Of a stretch of DNA of 64,000 nt, positions 27,115-35,175 are shown in pieces. The notes beneath the pieces are model-generated. The model ran no database searches. It was not told where the DNA came from and was given only the letters and a program-made list of their open reading frames with translations. Made by a program: the position numbers and the translations under genes. The first letter of the stretch is position 1. Every line of letters begins with the position of its first letter. The stretch is from Marinifilum sp. N1E240 (GTDB lineage Bacteria > Bacteroidota > Bacteroidia > Bacteroidales > Marinifilaceae), in assembly GCF_009295825.1 (NCBI RefSeq), contig NZ_WHKF01000001.1, positions 771,088 to 835,087 on the forward strand, in the 5' to 3' direction.

Positions 27115-27639
27115 ATGAAATATTTAAGCTTATTGACTATGTGCCTGATGTTGCTTTCATGTAATCAAAAATCCAAGCAAAAAGATTCAGCTCCTAAGCA
27201 AGCAGAAATAAAGCAAATTGTTCAAACTATCGATCAGGTTATGCAAGCTGCAGAACAGAATGTTGGTAAACAGGTTCATTTTAAAGGTCTTGTTAATCAT
27301 GTTTGTGCACACTCTGGTAAACGATGCATATTAAAAAATACAACTGGTGATTTATCTATTCGTGTTGAAGCTACAGGGAATTTGGAAGGTTTCAATAAAG
27401 AAATTGCAGGTAATGATTTAATTGTAACGGGAACTTTAAGAGAAAAAAGGTTGGATACGGCTTACATTAATGAATGGGAAAAAGATATCAAATCTAAACA
27501 TGATGCCAAGGAAGGTGGAGAACACTGTAGTTCTGAAATGGCTAACATTAAGGAAATGCGCGATTGGATGAAAGAAAACAACAAAGATTATTATGCTATT
27601 TATTTTGTAGACGGAACCAGTTATGAAGTTGTGGAGTAA
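27115..27639 (+). CDS. Lipoprotein with OB-fold-like domain
   Basis: A 174-residue probable lipoprotein: signal segment ending in LLSC with lipid-acceptor C16, then a charged linker and a domain from about 35 to 120. That domain (VGKQVHFKGLVNHVCAHSG followed by SIRVEA and DLIVTGTL) reads like a small OB-fold. It has a CAHSGKRC pair of cysteines and a histidine that might bind a metal or heme. The tail is Lys/Glu-rich and ends in a YAIYFVDG strand. Function unknown. Its stop codon lies 17 bases inside the next gene, so the two products are probably made together. Confidence 0.6.
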   Translation: MKYLSLLTMCLMLLSCNQKSKQKDSAPKQAEIKQIVQTIDQVMQAAEQNVGKQVHFKGLVNHVCAHSGKRCILKNTTGDLSIRVEATGNLEGFNKEIAGNDLIVTGTLREKRLDTAYINEWEKDIKSKHDAKEGGEHCSSEMANIKEMRDWMKENNKDYYAIYFVDGTSYEVVE

Positions 27640-28168
27640 GAAGGGAGCAAGAAAATGGCTTAGATTAATACATCGTGATTTAGGCTATTTCTTTGTAGGA
27701 ATTACAATTATTTATTCTGTTTCGGGTATTCTTTTAAATCATAAAAAAAATGGTGAAGATCCTGCATACAAAACAGAATACAAATCTTATAATTTAGAAG
27801 CAAGTCTTAGTCCTGATCAATTAACTTCATATTGGAGTGAGGAATTGGATGCTTATCCTTTAAATAGAATCCTTCCCAATGGAGATACATACGATATTTA
27901 CCTTAAGGGAGGTTTGGGAAAGTATAATCCTGTAAATGGAAAGCTTACTTTTGAAGTGTATGAGAAAAAGGCTTGGGCATATTTTGTAAATAAGTTGCAT
28001 TACAATAGTAAAAAAGGCTGGACAGTTATGGCGGATATTTTTGCAATTGCAATGTTAGTATTTGCATTATCGGGCATATTTATGGTGCCTGGCAAGAAAG
28101 GAGTAACAGGAAGAGGAAAATGGTTGATTGCCATTGGAATTATAATTCCATTTTTATTTTTCCTTTAA
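27623..28168 (+). CDS. PepSY-associated membrane protein
   Basis: A 181-residue inner-membrane protein of the PepSY-associated TM family, often found beside heme-, iron- or redox-related genes. It has RLIHRDLGYFFVGITIIYSVSGILLNH as the first helix with a conserved histidine, a periplasmic segment (about 50-115), then WTVMADIFAIAMLVFALSGIFMVPG and a short third helix at the C terminus. It overlaps the lipoprotein gene by 17 bases and ends with a strong terminator. I infer the pair act together at the inner membrane facing the periplasm; the substrate is unknown. Confidence 0.75.
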   Translation: MKLWSKKGARKWLRLIHRDLGYFFVGITIIYSVSGILLNHKKNGEDPAYKTEYKSYNLEASLSPDQLTSYWSEELDAYPLNRILPNGDTYDIYLKGGLGKYNPVNGKLTFEVYEKKAWAYFVNKLHYNSKKGWTVMADIFAIAMLVFALSGIFMVPGKKGVTGRGKWLIAIGIIIPFLFFL

Positions 28169-28173
28169 AATAT

Positions 28174-28204
28174 AAGGTGCTGAGTCTATCAGCACCTTTT
28201 TTTA
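28174..28204 (+). terminator. Intrinsic terminator of the lipoprotein/PepSY pair
   Basis: AAGGTGCTGA and TCAGCACCTT form a perfect 10-bp stem with a 5-base loop, followed by a T-run. Confidence 0.92.
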
Positions 28205-28350
28205 TCCTAGCAAATGTAGATGCTTAATTGCAATTTGGCAGAATACTCTGTTTGGAATGATAATTGATCAGGAGAAGAGGAAATTGTAGATAACTATTTT
28301 GTTAATCGATTTATTCAAGTAAATTGCTCAATCTAAAATAAAACTAACCC

Positions 28351-29394
28351 ATGAATAAAATTCTTATAAGTCTACTACTGATCATTTTTCATTTTAGCTC
28401 TATGAGTCAAAATAAGGAGTTGAAAAAATTGTATTCCAAAGGAAAATATGATCAGGTAATTAATAAAGCACAATCATTATTATCAGATAATACTAGTGAT
28501 CCTGACTTAAATTCGATTTTAGGAAGAGCTTATACAGCATCTAAGCAATTTAAAATGGCTGTTCCGTATCTTGAAAAATCCATTCTTTCAGAATCGGTAT
28601 CAGAAGAAACAAAAGCTTTGAGTAAAGCTTATTTAGCTAAGTGTTATTTTATTAATGGAGAAAAGAAAAAGGCGATAACTTATTTAAAAGAGTGCCAGAA
28701 TGGCAGAGAATCGAAAGAGGCTGTTAGATACGCTCAAAAATATTTAAGCTTATTTCAAACAAGCATTTACTATAAGGCATGGGAAGTTGTTGAAGCCAAA
28801 AATATTAGATTTCATTTTCAGGATAAGAAAAAAGTTGAGAATGTGGATCAATACATGAGTAGGTTAGAGACCAACTACCAAAGAATAGTGAATTTGTTTA
28901 CTATAGTTCCTACGAAAAAAATAGATGTGTTTGTTTGGAGCGATAAGCACGAAGCATATAGAAAGTTTGATAAACCTCTTAGCTTTTCAAATTCTGATTT
29001 GTGTATAGTGAATGTTTATAATAATCAGAAAGATGATTATGAATTTAACATCATGCTTGCCAATATGATGGTACGTCCAAAGTTTAAGAGCATGCTAATT
29101 GATAAAGGTCTGGCTGTGTATTTTGATACCATGGATAAAAACCTGTTTGCTATTGCTCGAAAAAGAATACCAAATGAGGATTTTTCACTGTTGGAACTTT
29201 GGGAAGATCCAACTGCTTATGAACGAAATTTAAGTTATCCTGTTGGTGCAGCTTTTGTCGAGTTTTTAATTAATAAAGGTGGAAAAGCGAAGTTAAAAGA
29301 GTTTTTAAAAGTACAAACGATTAAGAATGCAGAAAAGGTTTATCCTGATTTTGATAAACTTGTAAAAACGTTTGAAGCAATGTTACTGAGATAA
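28351..29394 (+). CDS. Secreted TPR protein with degenerate peptidase-MA-like domain
   Basis: A 347-residue exported protein: signal peptide (about 1-20), two to three tetratricopeptide-like repeats (about 25-125, with GKYDQVINKAQSLL and GRAYTASKQFKMAVPYLEK), then a domain of about 200 residues that follows the outline of gluzincin peptidases of the peptidase-MA type. The usual zinc motif HExxH is missing: the matching helix reads EFNIMLANMM. The downstream NEGLA-type glutamate is replaced in IDKGLAVYFD. If the family assignment is right, the enzyme is dead and may act by binding. It is a single gene with a bidirectional terminator. Confidence 0.6.
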   Translation: MNKILISLLLIIFHFSSMSQNKELKKLYSKGKYDQVINKAQSLLSDNTSDPDLNSILGRAYTASKQFKMAVPYLEKSILSESVSEETKALSKAYLAKCYFINGEKKKAITYLKECQNGRESKEAVRYAQKYLSLFQTSIYYKAWEVVEAKNIRFHFQDKKKVENVDQYMSRLETNYQRIVNLFTIVPTKKIDVFVWSDKHEAYRKFDKPLSFSNSDLCIVNVYNNQKDDYEFNIMLANMMVRPKFKSMLIDKGLAVYFDTMDKNLFAIARKRIPNEDFSLLELWEDPTAYERNLSYPVGAAFVEFLINKGGKAKLKEFLKVQTIKNAEKVYPDFDKLVKTFEAMLLR

Positions 29395-29425
29395 TATATT
29401 TGAGTTGATTTATTAATATTATAGT

Positions 29426-29464
29426 AAAAGCCGCCTTGGAAAGATTTCTAAGGCGGCTTTTTTT
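29426..29464. terminator. Bidirectional intrinsic terminator between convergent genes
   Basis: AAAAGCCGCCTT and AAGGCGGCTTTT form a 12-bp stem with T-runs on both strands. It lies between the TPR protein gene (plus) and the FtsX-type permease gene (minus). Confidence 0.9.
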
Positions 29465-29512
29465 GTGTTAGAAAAGGTATTTGATTAGTGAAAAGATTAT
29501 TCGTATTCTGAT

Positions 29513-31858
29513 CTATTCATATTTTAAACTTTCTATCGGATTTTGAGTTGCTGATCTCCAACTTTGATAACTTACTGTGCAAATTGCAATTGCAAATGTC
29601 ATTACAGCTACTGCAACAAACACCCACCAAGGCATGTTAATATGGAAAGCATATTCACTTAAATAGAAATCCATTGCATAGTAAGCAATTGGGAAGGCAA
29701 TAATATTTGCAATTAATACCCATTTGGTAAAATCTTTAGAAAAAAGACCAATTAAACTATGTACTTCTGCACCTAATACTTTTCTAATTCCAATTTCTTT
29801 TGTTCTGGCTTCTGCCATAAACGATGCTAAGCCAAAGAGTCCTAAGCAGGAAATAATTATGGTTAGAATGGTAAAATACTTAAGAATTTTGATGGTGCTT
29901 TCTTCAGTTTTATACTGAGTGGCATAACGATCTTCCAAAAAATTAATAATTGTAGGAAAACCAGGATTGTATTTTTGGCAAACTTTTTCGATATGAGCCA
30001 ATGCTCTACTATTACTGTTTGGTTCTATTCTAATAGATATAAATTGATAATAGCTACGTGAGAAAAATACCATTGGCTCAATTTTTTGATGCAATGATTT
30101 AAAATTAAAATCTTTTACAACACCAATAATTCTTGCTTCCATTTCATGTCGCTTAATGATATTATCAACAACATTTCCTTTGTCAATCATTCTGGCCAAA
30201 GTTTCGTTAATGATGATATTATTGGTGTCAGCAACAACATTTTCTTTACTAAAGAAACGTCCTTCAAGAAGTGATGTTTTAAAAACATCAATAAAATCTG
30301 GATCTGTAAAAAGTTGAGTTACTAATACATCTTTAGAATTTTCATCATTATTCCATTCATAACCACCACCATTAGAGTAAATTCCTATTGGCAGATGAGA
30401 GACTAATGTAGAAGAACTGATGGAAGGATCACGAGATAGTTCTTCTTTAATCTTATCGCTATTGCTATGCATATTGCCATTTAGTACGACAAAGGCAACA
30501 TTTGATTTATCTATTCCGGTGGAAGTATTTTTTATAAAATTAGTCTGTAAACTTATTACAAGTGTACTAATTAATAAGATAACAGTAAGCGTAAATTGGA
30601 AAACGACCAATATTCTTCTAAAGTTAGATCCTTTATTTCCTGATTTTGTTACTCCTTTTATTACATCTACAGTTCGATAAGAAGTAAGGAAGAAGGCAGG
30701 ATAAGCGCCAGCTAATAATCCGGTTACTATTACTACAGAAAATACAATGCCAATAAACTTCCAATCAATATAATTTAATATTAATTTTTGACCTAAAACT
30801 TGATTGAATTCGGGTAAGAATAGTCGAACAATTATTATAGCAAAATTAATTGCTATAAAAGAAACAAGAATTGATTCGAATAAGAATTGTCTGATTAGTT
30901 TCGATTTGGAAGAACCTATTGCTTTTTTTAAACCAATTTCTTTGGCTCTTTTGGCAGCTCGAGCTGTTGATAGATTCATGAAATTAAAGCAAGCTATCAG
31001 CAATATGAATAGAGCTATAATTAAAAACATTCTTATTTGTTTGATCCTAAATTCCTCACCTTCCAATGAATATAAATGAGTTTTACTGACAGGGAATAAG
31101 GATATTCTTTCTGTCGATTCTTCATCTACATGATCTTTATAAAAAGATCGTAGTTTTTCACTAACAGCATCTGGATCTGCATTTGGATCTAGTTCAACAT
31201 ATCCCGAATATGAATGGTTTCCCCAATGTTTCCATCCATCGTAAATCTTCTTTTTGAATTCATAAGGAAAGATTAAATCAAATTTAAAAGTTGAGTTGGA
31301 AGGTAGATCCTTTAAAACACCCGTAATGGTAAGTTCATATTTTTCCTCGAATTTAACTACTTGCCCAATTGGATCTTCGTTTCCAAAATATTTGTGAGCG
31401 AACTTTTCGGAGATTACCAAAGAGAACGGATCCTTAAAAACACTCTCTGGCGATCCCTTAAGTAAAGGGAAGGAGAACATTTGAAAGAAATCTGAATCAG
31501 CATGATATACCTCTTCGTAGTTCTTAATTCCATTAATAACAAAGAGAGAATTATCTCCCCAAGGATTATAATTTGTCGCTCGAATAATTTCGGGGTATTT
31601 TTCTTTAAGGGCGTCTGTTAATTTTCCAGGAATATTTGGCCATCCGTATTCTTGTCCACTGTATGTCTGCCAGTTTACAATTTGAAAAAGTTGTTTTTCC
31701 TTCTGATGAAACTTGTCGTAGCTCAATTCATGATTTACCCATAATAAAAGAAGTATTGTACAGGCCATACCAATGGCAAGTCCTGATATGTTTATAAAAC
31801 TGTACCCTTTATTACGGATTAAGTTTCGATAGGCAATCTTTAAATTATTTAGAAACAT
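29513..31858 (-). CDS. FtsX/MacB-type ABC transporter permease (second copy)
   Basis: A 781-residue inner-membrane permease of the MacB/FtsX type, in the duplicated form common in Bacteroidota. It has a first helix (about 20-43), a large periplasmic MacB-core domain (to about 280), three helices (about 285-400), a helix near 425, a second periplasmic domain, then three helices (about 670-770). The TM blocks carry FMNLSTARAAKRAKEIGLKK and TKEIGIRKVLGA, the cytoplasmic coupling motifs. Such proteins move or release peptides, lipoproteins or lipids by mechanotransmission. Its first 47 residues equal those of the upstream copy. It is the last gene of the ATPase-permease-permease operon, 28 bases after the previous gene. 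Confidence 0.9.
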   Translation of the reverse strand: MFLNNLKIAYRNLIRNKGYSFINISGLAIGMACTILLLLWVNHELSYDKFHQKEKQLFQIVNWQTYSGQEYGWPNIPGKLTDALKEKYPEIIRATNYNPWGDNSLFVINGIKNYEEVYHADSDFFQMFSFPLLKGSPESVFKDPFSLVISEKFAHKYFGNEDPIGQVVKFEEKYELTITGVLKDLPSNSTFKFDLIFPYEFKKKIYDGWKHWGNHSYSGYVELDPNADPDAVSEKLRSFYKDHVDEESTERISLFPVSKTHLYSLEGEEFRIKQIRMFLIIALFILLIACFNFMNLSTARAAKRAKEIGLKKAIGSSKSKLIRQFLFESILVSFIAINFAIIIVRLFLPEFNQVLGQKLILNYIDWKFIGIVFSVVIVTGLLAGAYPAFFLTSYRTVDVIKGVTKSGNKGSNFRRILVVFQFTLTVILLISTLVISLQTNFIKNTSTGIDKSNVAFVVLNGNMHSNSDKIKEELSRDPSISSSTLVSHLPIGIYSNGGGYEWNNDENSKDVLVTQLFTDPDFIDVFKTSLLEGRFFSKENVVADTNNIIINETLARMIDKGNVVDNIIKRHEMEARIIGVVKDFNFKSLHQKIEPMVFFSRSYYQFISIRIEPNSNSRALAHIEKVCQKYNPGFPTIINFLEDRYATQYKTEESTIKILKYFTILTIIISCLGLFGLASFMAEARTKEIGIRKVLGAEVHSLIGLFSKDFTKWVLIANIIAFPIAYYAMDFYLSEYAFHINMPWWVFVAVAVMTFAIAICTVSYQSWRSATQNPIESLKYE

Positions 31859-31886
31859 AGTCGGCTAATATTTTTAAAGGGTTATT

Positions 31887-34235
31887 TTATTCATACTTTA
31901 GGCTAACTACTGGATTTTTCGTAGCTACTTTTAAGCTTTGATAGGCAACTGTAATTGTTGAAATTATAAGTAACAAGGCAAACACTGCAAGAAACAACCA
32001 GAAAGGAAAGTCAATTCTAAATGGATAACTGTGGAACCACTCCTCCATAGCAAAATAGGTAATTGGCCAGGAAATTAAAGAAGCAACAAGAATCCATTTG
32101 CTAAAATCTTTGCTAAAAATCAGAATCAACTGACGCATTGAAGCACCTAGTACTTTGCGCACACCAATTTCCTTTGTTCGTTCTTCAGCATTAAATGAAG
32201 CCAAACCAAAAAGTCCAAGACAAGAAATAATAATAGCCAATATTGAGGCATAAAGTAAGGTGCTAATAGTTGCTCTTTGGTTTTGGTACATATTATCGTA
32301 ATGATCATCCAGGAAATTGTAAACTAATGGGAAATCAGGATTGTATTTAGAGCATATCTTTTCAATTTCCTGAACTGTTTTCATAGCATTTCCATCTACA
32401 TATCGTACAAATAAGAAATCCGGATCACTACACTGTCGAAGCATGAATGGTTGCAGTTCTCGAGTGTTTGGTGTGCAATGATAATCTTTAACTACACCAA
32501 TAATTCTTAAATCTTCGTTGTTTCCTGTGTGAATCATTTTATCAATTACAGATTCATCAGATATCATTTCAGCAAATTTCTCATTAATAATTACACAACT
32601 TGAGTCCGCCGCAGGATTATCGATATTGAAAGGTCTTCCTGAATGAAATTTAATTTTAAAAACATCGAAGAAATTTGCATCAACATTAGGATAAGTAATC
32701 AGAGGTTTAAATTCGGGATCTTTACCTTCCCAATCTTCGCCCCAACCATTACTAAAAACCCTGTAGGGTATATGTGAGCCATATGAAACATTATCAACAA
32801 GAGAGTTGCTCATGAGCTCACTTTTTATGGATTCGATCTTGTTACGCATTTGCTGATTAATATTAATAGAAATTACATTGTCTTTGTTTAAACCGACATC
32901 CATATTGGCAAGATACCTTGTTTGTAGTACAATAGTTAAGGTGCAAATTAGGAGAGATGAGGCTAATACAAACTGTGTAACCACTAAAATTTTTCTAAAT
33001 CGATTGCTTCCTTTTCCACCTGAGAAAGTTCCTTTTAATACTGCAATAGGGTTGAAGGAAGATAAGTAAAATGCAGGATAGGCACCAGCAACAATTCCTG
33101 TGAATATGGTTACTCCCAAAATAATCAACCAGAATTCCAGAGATGAGTAATCTAAAATCAAATGCCTGCTCATTAAAGAATTGAATTGAGGCAAGAACAA
33201 GTGAGATAAAATAATAGCAAAATTTGCTGCAACTATCGTTATTAGTAATGATTCTCCAATAAACTGCTTGATTAATTGTGGATAGGTGGCACCAATCGCT
33301 TTTTTCAATCCAATTTCTTTAGCTCTTTTTGCTGCTCTGGCAGTAGAAAGGTTCATGAAATTGAAACAGGCAATAATCAAAATGAAAATGGCAATCATAA
33401 AAAACATCTTCACCTGAGTTATTTTGGTTGGTCTGCCATCGATATAATACAAATGCCTTTTGGTTAGCGGAAATAAAAAGACAGATTTCTCACTTTCTTT
33501 ATCTACATGGTCAATGTAGAACTTATCTAATTTTTTATTTAAAACATCGATGTCAGTTCCCTTTGCGATTTTCGTATAGCCAAAATAGTTATGAGAACCC
33601 CAATGATCTGAATAAGGGTTTTGTTTTTTCAACATTTCGAATGGAGTCAAAAAGTCGAATTGAATTGAAGAATTACTTGGCACATCCTTTGTAACAGCCG
33701 TAATTACTAGAGGTTGCCTATTATCCACATTAACAATTTTACCAATTGGATTTTTATTTCCAAATATTCTTTTGGCTGCTTTTTCTGATAACACCAATGA
33801 ATTGATATCATTTAAACACGTTTCCTTATTCCCATAAAGTAAAGAGAAATTAAAGATCTGGAAAAAGTCAGAGTCAGCGAATTTAATATTTTCATATTGT
33901 TTTTTGCCTTTGTACTCAATCAACAGTTTTTCTCCCCAGGCATTGTAATGAGTTGCATATTCAATTTCGGGATACTTTTCTTTTAGAACATCAATTAGTG
34001 GTGTAGGTAAATTAGGCATTGCATTTTTTTTACCATTCCAGGATTGATAGTTACAGACTTGGTAAATTGTATCAGTATCCTTATGAAAATTGTCGTAGCT
34101 CAATTCATGATTTACCCATAGCAATAATAAAATGGTACATGCCATACCAATAGCAAGACCCGATATATTAATAAAACTGTATCCTTTATTTCTGATAAGG
34201 TTACGGTAAGCAATCTTAAGATTATTTAGAAACAT
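31887..34235 (-). CDS. FtsX/MacB-type ABC transporter permease (first copy)
   Basis: A 782-residue paralogue of the permease at 29513, with the same two-block topology (helices about 20-43, 280-400, 425-445 and 665-770). It carries the same coupling motifs (FMNLSTARAAKRAKEIGLKK and RTKEIGVRKVLGA). Both proteins end in SLKYE. The periplasmic domains differ clearly, so the two may form a heterodimer rather than being redundant. It follows the ATPase gene by 11 bases. The substrate cannot be read from sequence. Confidence 0.9.
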   Translation of the reverse strand: MFLNNLKIAYRNLIRNKGYSFINISGLAIGMACTILLLLWVNHELSYDNFHKDTDTIYQVCNYQSWNGKKNAMPNLPTPLIDVLKEKYPEIEYATHYNAWGEKLLIEYKGKKQYENIKFADSDFFQIFNFSLLYGNKETCLNDINSLVLSEKAAKRIFGNKNPIGKIVNVDNRQPLVITAVTKDVPSNSSIQFDFLTPFEMLKKQNPYSDHWGSHNYFGYTKIAKGTDIDVLNKKLDKFYIDHVDKESEKSVFLFPLTKRHLYYIDGRPTKITQVKMFFMIAIFILIIACFNFMNLSTARAAKRAKEIGLKKAIGATYPQLIKQFIGESLLITIVAANFAIILSHLFLPQFNSLMSRHLILDYSSLEFWLIILGVTIFTGIVAGAYPAFYLSSFNPIAVLKGTFSGGKGSNRFRKILVVTQFVLASSLLICTLTIVLQTRYLANMDVGLNKDNVISININQQMRNKIESIKSELMSNSLVDNVSYGSHIPYRVFSNGWGEDWEGKDPEFKPLITYPNVDANFFDVFKIKFHSGRPFNIDNPAADSSCVIINEKFAEMISDESVIDKMIHTGNNEDLRIIGVVKDYHCTPNTRELQPFMLRQCSDPDFLFVRYVDGNAMKTVQEIEKICSKYNPDFPLVYNFLDDHYDNMYQNQRATISTLLYASILAIIISCLGLFGLASFNAEERTKEIGVRKVLGASMRQLILIFSKDFSKWILVASLISWPITYFAMEEWFHSYPFRIDFPFWLFLAVFALLLIISTITVAYQSLKVATKNPVVSLKYE

Positions 34236-34246
34236 GCTCGTGGAGG

Positions 34247-34960
34247 TTATAATATTTCAGATTTTTCTTTAATTGTATTTATCTGCTTTTTGTGATTTTC
34301 ACTCACAATGTGCCCGTCGAAAAGTTGAATGGTACGATTAGCACTTTCCGCATCGGAGCTGGAGTGTGTAACCATTACAATTGTAGTTCCTTCTTTATTT
34401 AATTCACTTAAAAGTTCCATAACTTCACGACCATTAGCAGAATCTAGATTTCCCGTAGGCTCATCGGCAAGAATTAAATTTGGATTTGAAACCACTGCTC
34501 GAGCGATTGCAACTCTTTGTTGTTGTCCGCCTGATAGTTGTTGCGGAAAATGTTTACTTCTATGAAGAATTTGGACTCTTTCAAGAACTTCGTTTACTCT
34601 TCTTTTGCGTTCGGAAGCGGGTATTTTTTGATAAACCAATGGTAACTCAACATTTTCGAAAACACTTAATTCATCAATTAGGTTAAAGCTCTGAAATACA
34701 AATCCAATATTCGATTTTCTCAATTGTGTTCTTTGTCTTTCAGTATAATTAGCTACTTCATCATTAATAAATTGAAATTTACCATTGGTTGGATTGTCCA
34801 ATAAACCAATAATATTTAGAAGAGTAGATTTTCCACATCCTGAAGGTCCCATAATGGCTACAAATTCTCCTTTTTTAATATGCAGATTAACATTTGATAA
34901 GGCTAAAGTTTCAACTTCTTCAGTTCTAAATGTTTTACTAAGATTTTCTGTTTTTATCAT
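34247..34960 (-). CDS. ABC transporter ATP-binding protein (MacB/LolD type)
   Basis: A 237-residue ATPase of the MacB/LolD/FtsE group that powers the two adjacent permeases. Walker A is GPSGCGKST (near residue 40), the signature is LSGGQQQRVAIARA, and Walker B is LILADEPTGNLD, followed by a switch histidine in VTHSS. The length is normal apart from a short charged C-terminal tail. It is the first gene of its operon. The upstream region faces a sigma-54 activator gene and holds a sigma-54-like promoter at 34993-35010. Confidence 0.95.
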   Translation of the reverse strand: MIKTENLSKTFRTEEVETLALSNVNLHIKKGEFVAIMGPSGCGKSTLLNIIGLLDNPTNGKFQFINDEVANYTERQRTQLRKSNIGFVFQSFNLIDELSVFENVELPLVYQKIPASERKRRVNEVLERVQILHRSKHFPQQLSGGQQQRVAIARAVVSNPNLILADEPTGNLDSANGREVMELLSELNKEGTTIVMVTHSSSDAESANRTIQLFDGHIVSENHKKQINTIKEKSEIL

Positions 34961-34992
34961 GTTTTAAAGGTTTAAGTTTGATGGAAGATGTA

Positions 34993-35010
34993 TGTCTATT
35001 TCTGTGCCAA
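34993..35010 (-). promoter_or_regulatory. Sigma-54-like promoter for the ABC operon
   Basis: On the minus strand TTGGCACAGAAATAGACA has an exact -24 element (TTGGCAC). Correctly spaced from it is a weaker -12 element (TAGA, where TTGC is expected). Transcription would begin about 20 bases before the ATPase ATG. The divergent gene encodes a sigma-54 activator, which supports the call, but the imperfect -12 lowers confidence. Confidence 0.45.
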
Positions 35011-35077
35011 GATCTGTATGTCTCATTATATCAGATAGAAAGGATGGGTGGTGTTATGCGTAAATTTAAAAAGTGTT

Positions 35078-35106
35078 TCAAAATCATCCAATACTTGTAT
35101 CAAAAT
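35078..35106. repeat. Direct repeats TCAAAAT, 22 bp apart, possible activator sites
   Basis: TCAAAAT occurs at 35078-35084 and 35100-35106, a 22-bp period (about two helical turns), some 70-95 bases upstream of the sigma-54-like promoter. This is where an enhancer-binding protein would be expected. AT-rich heptamers can recur by chance. Confidence 0.3.
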
Positions 35107-35175
35107 GGAACATTTAGTTTTTTAACTTAATGATTTGCATTAATTTTAATCGAAATAAAGAATCATACAATTTTC

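Noticed and set aside
29513-34235. The twin permease genes as an assembly duplication
   Set aside because: Silent differences occur throughout even where the protein is identical, and the periplasmic domains differ strongly.
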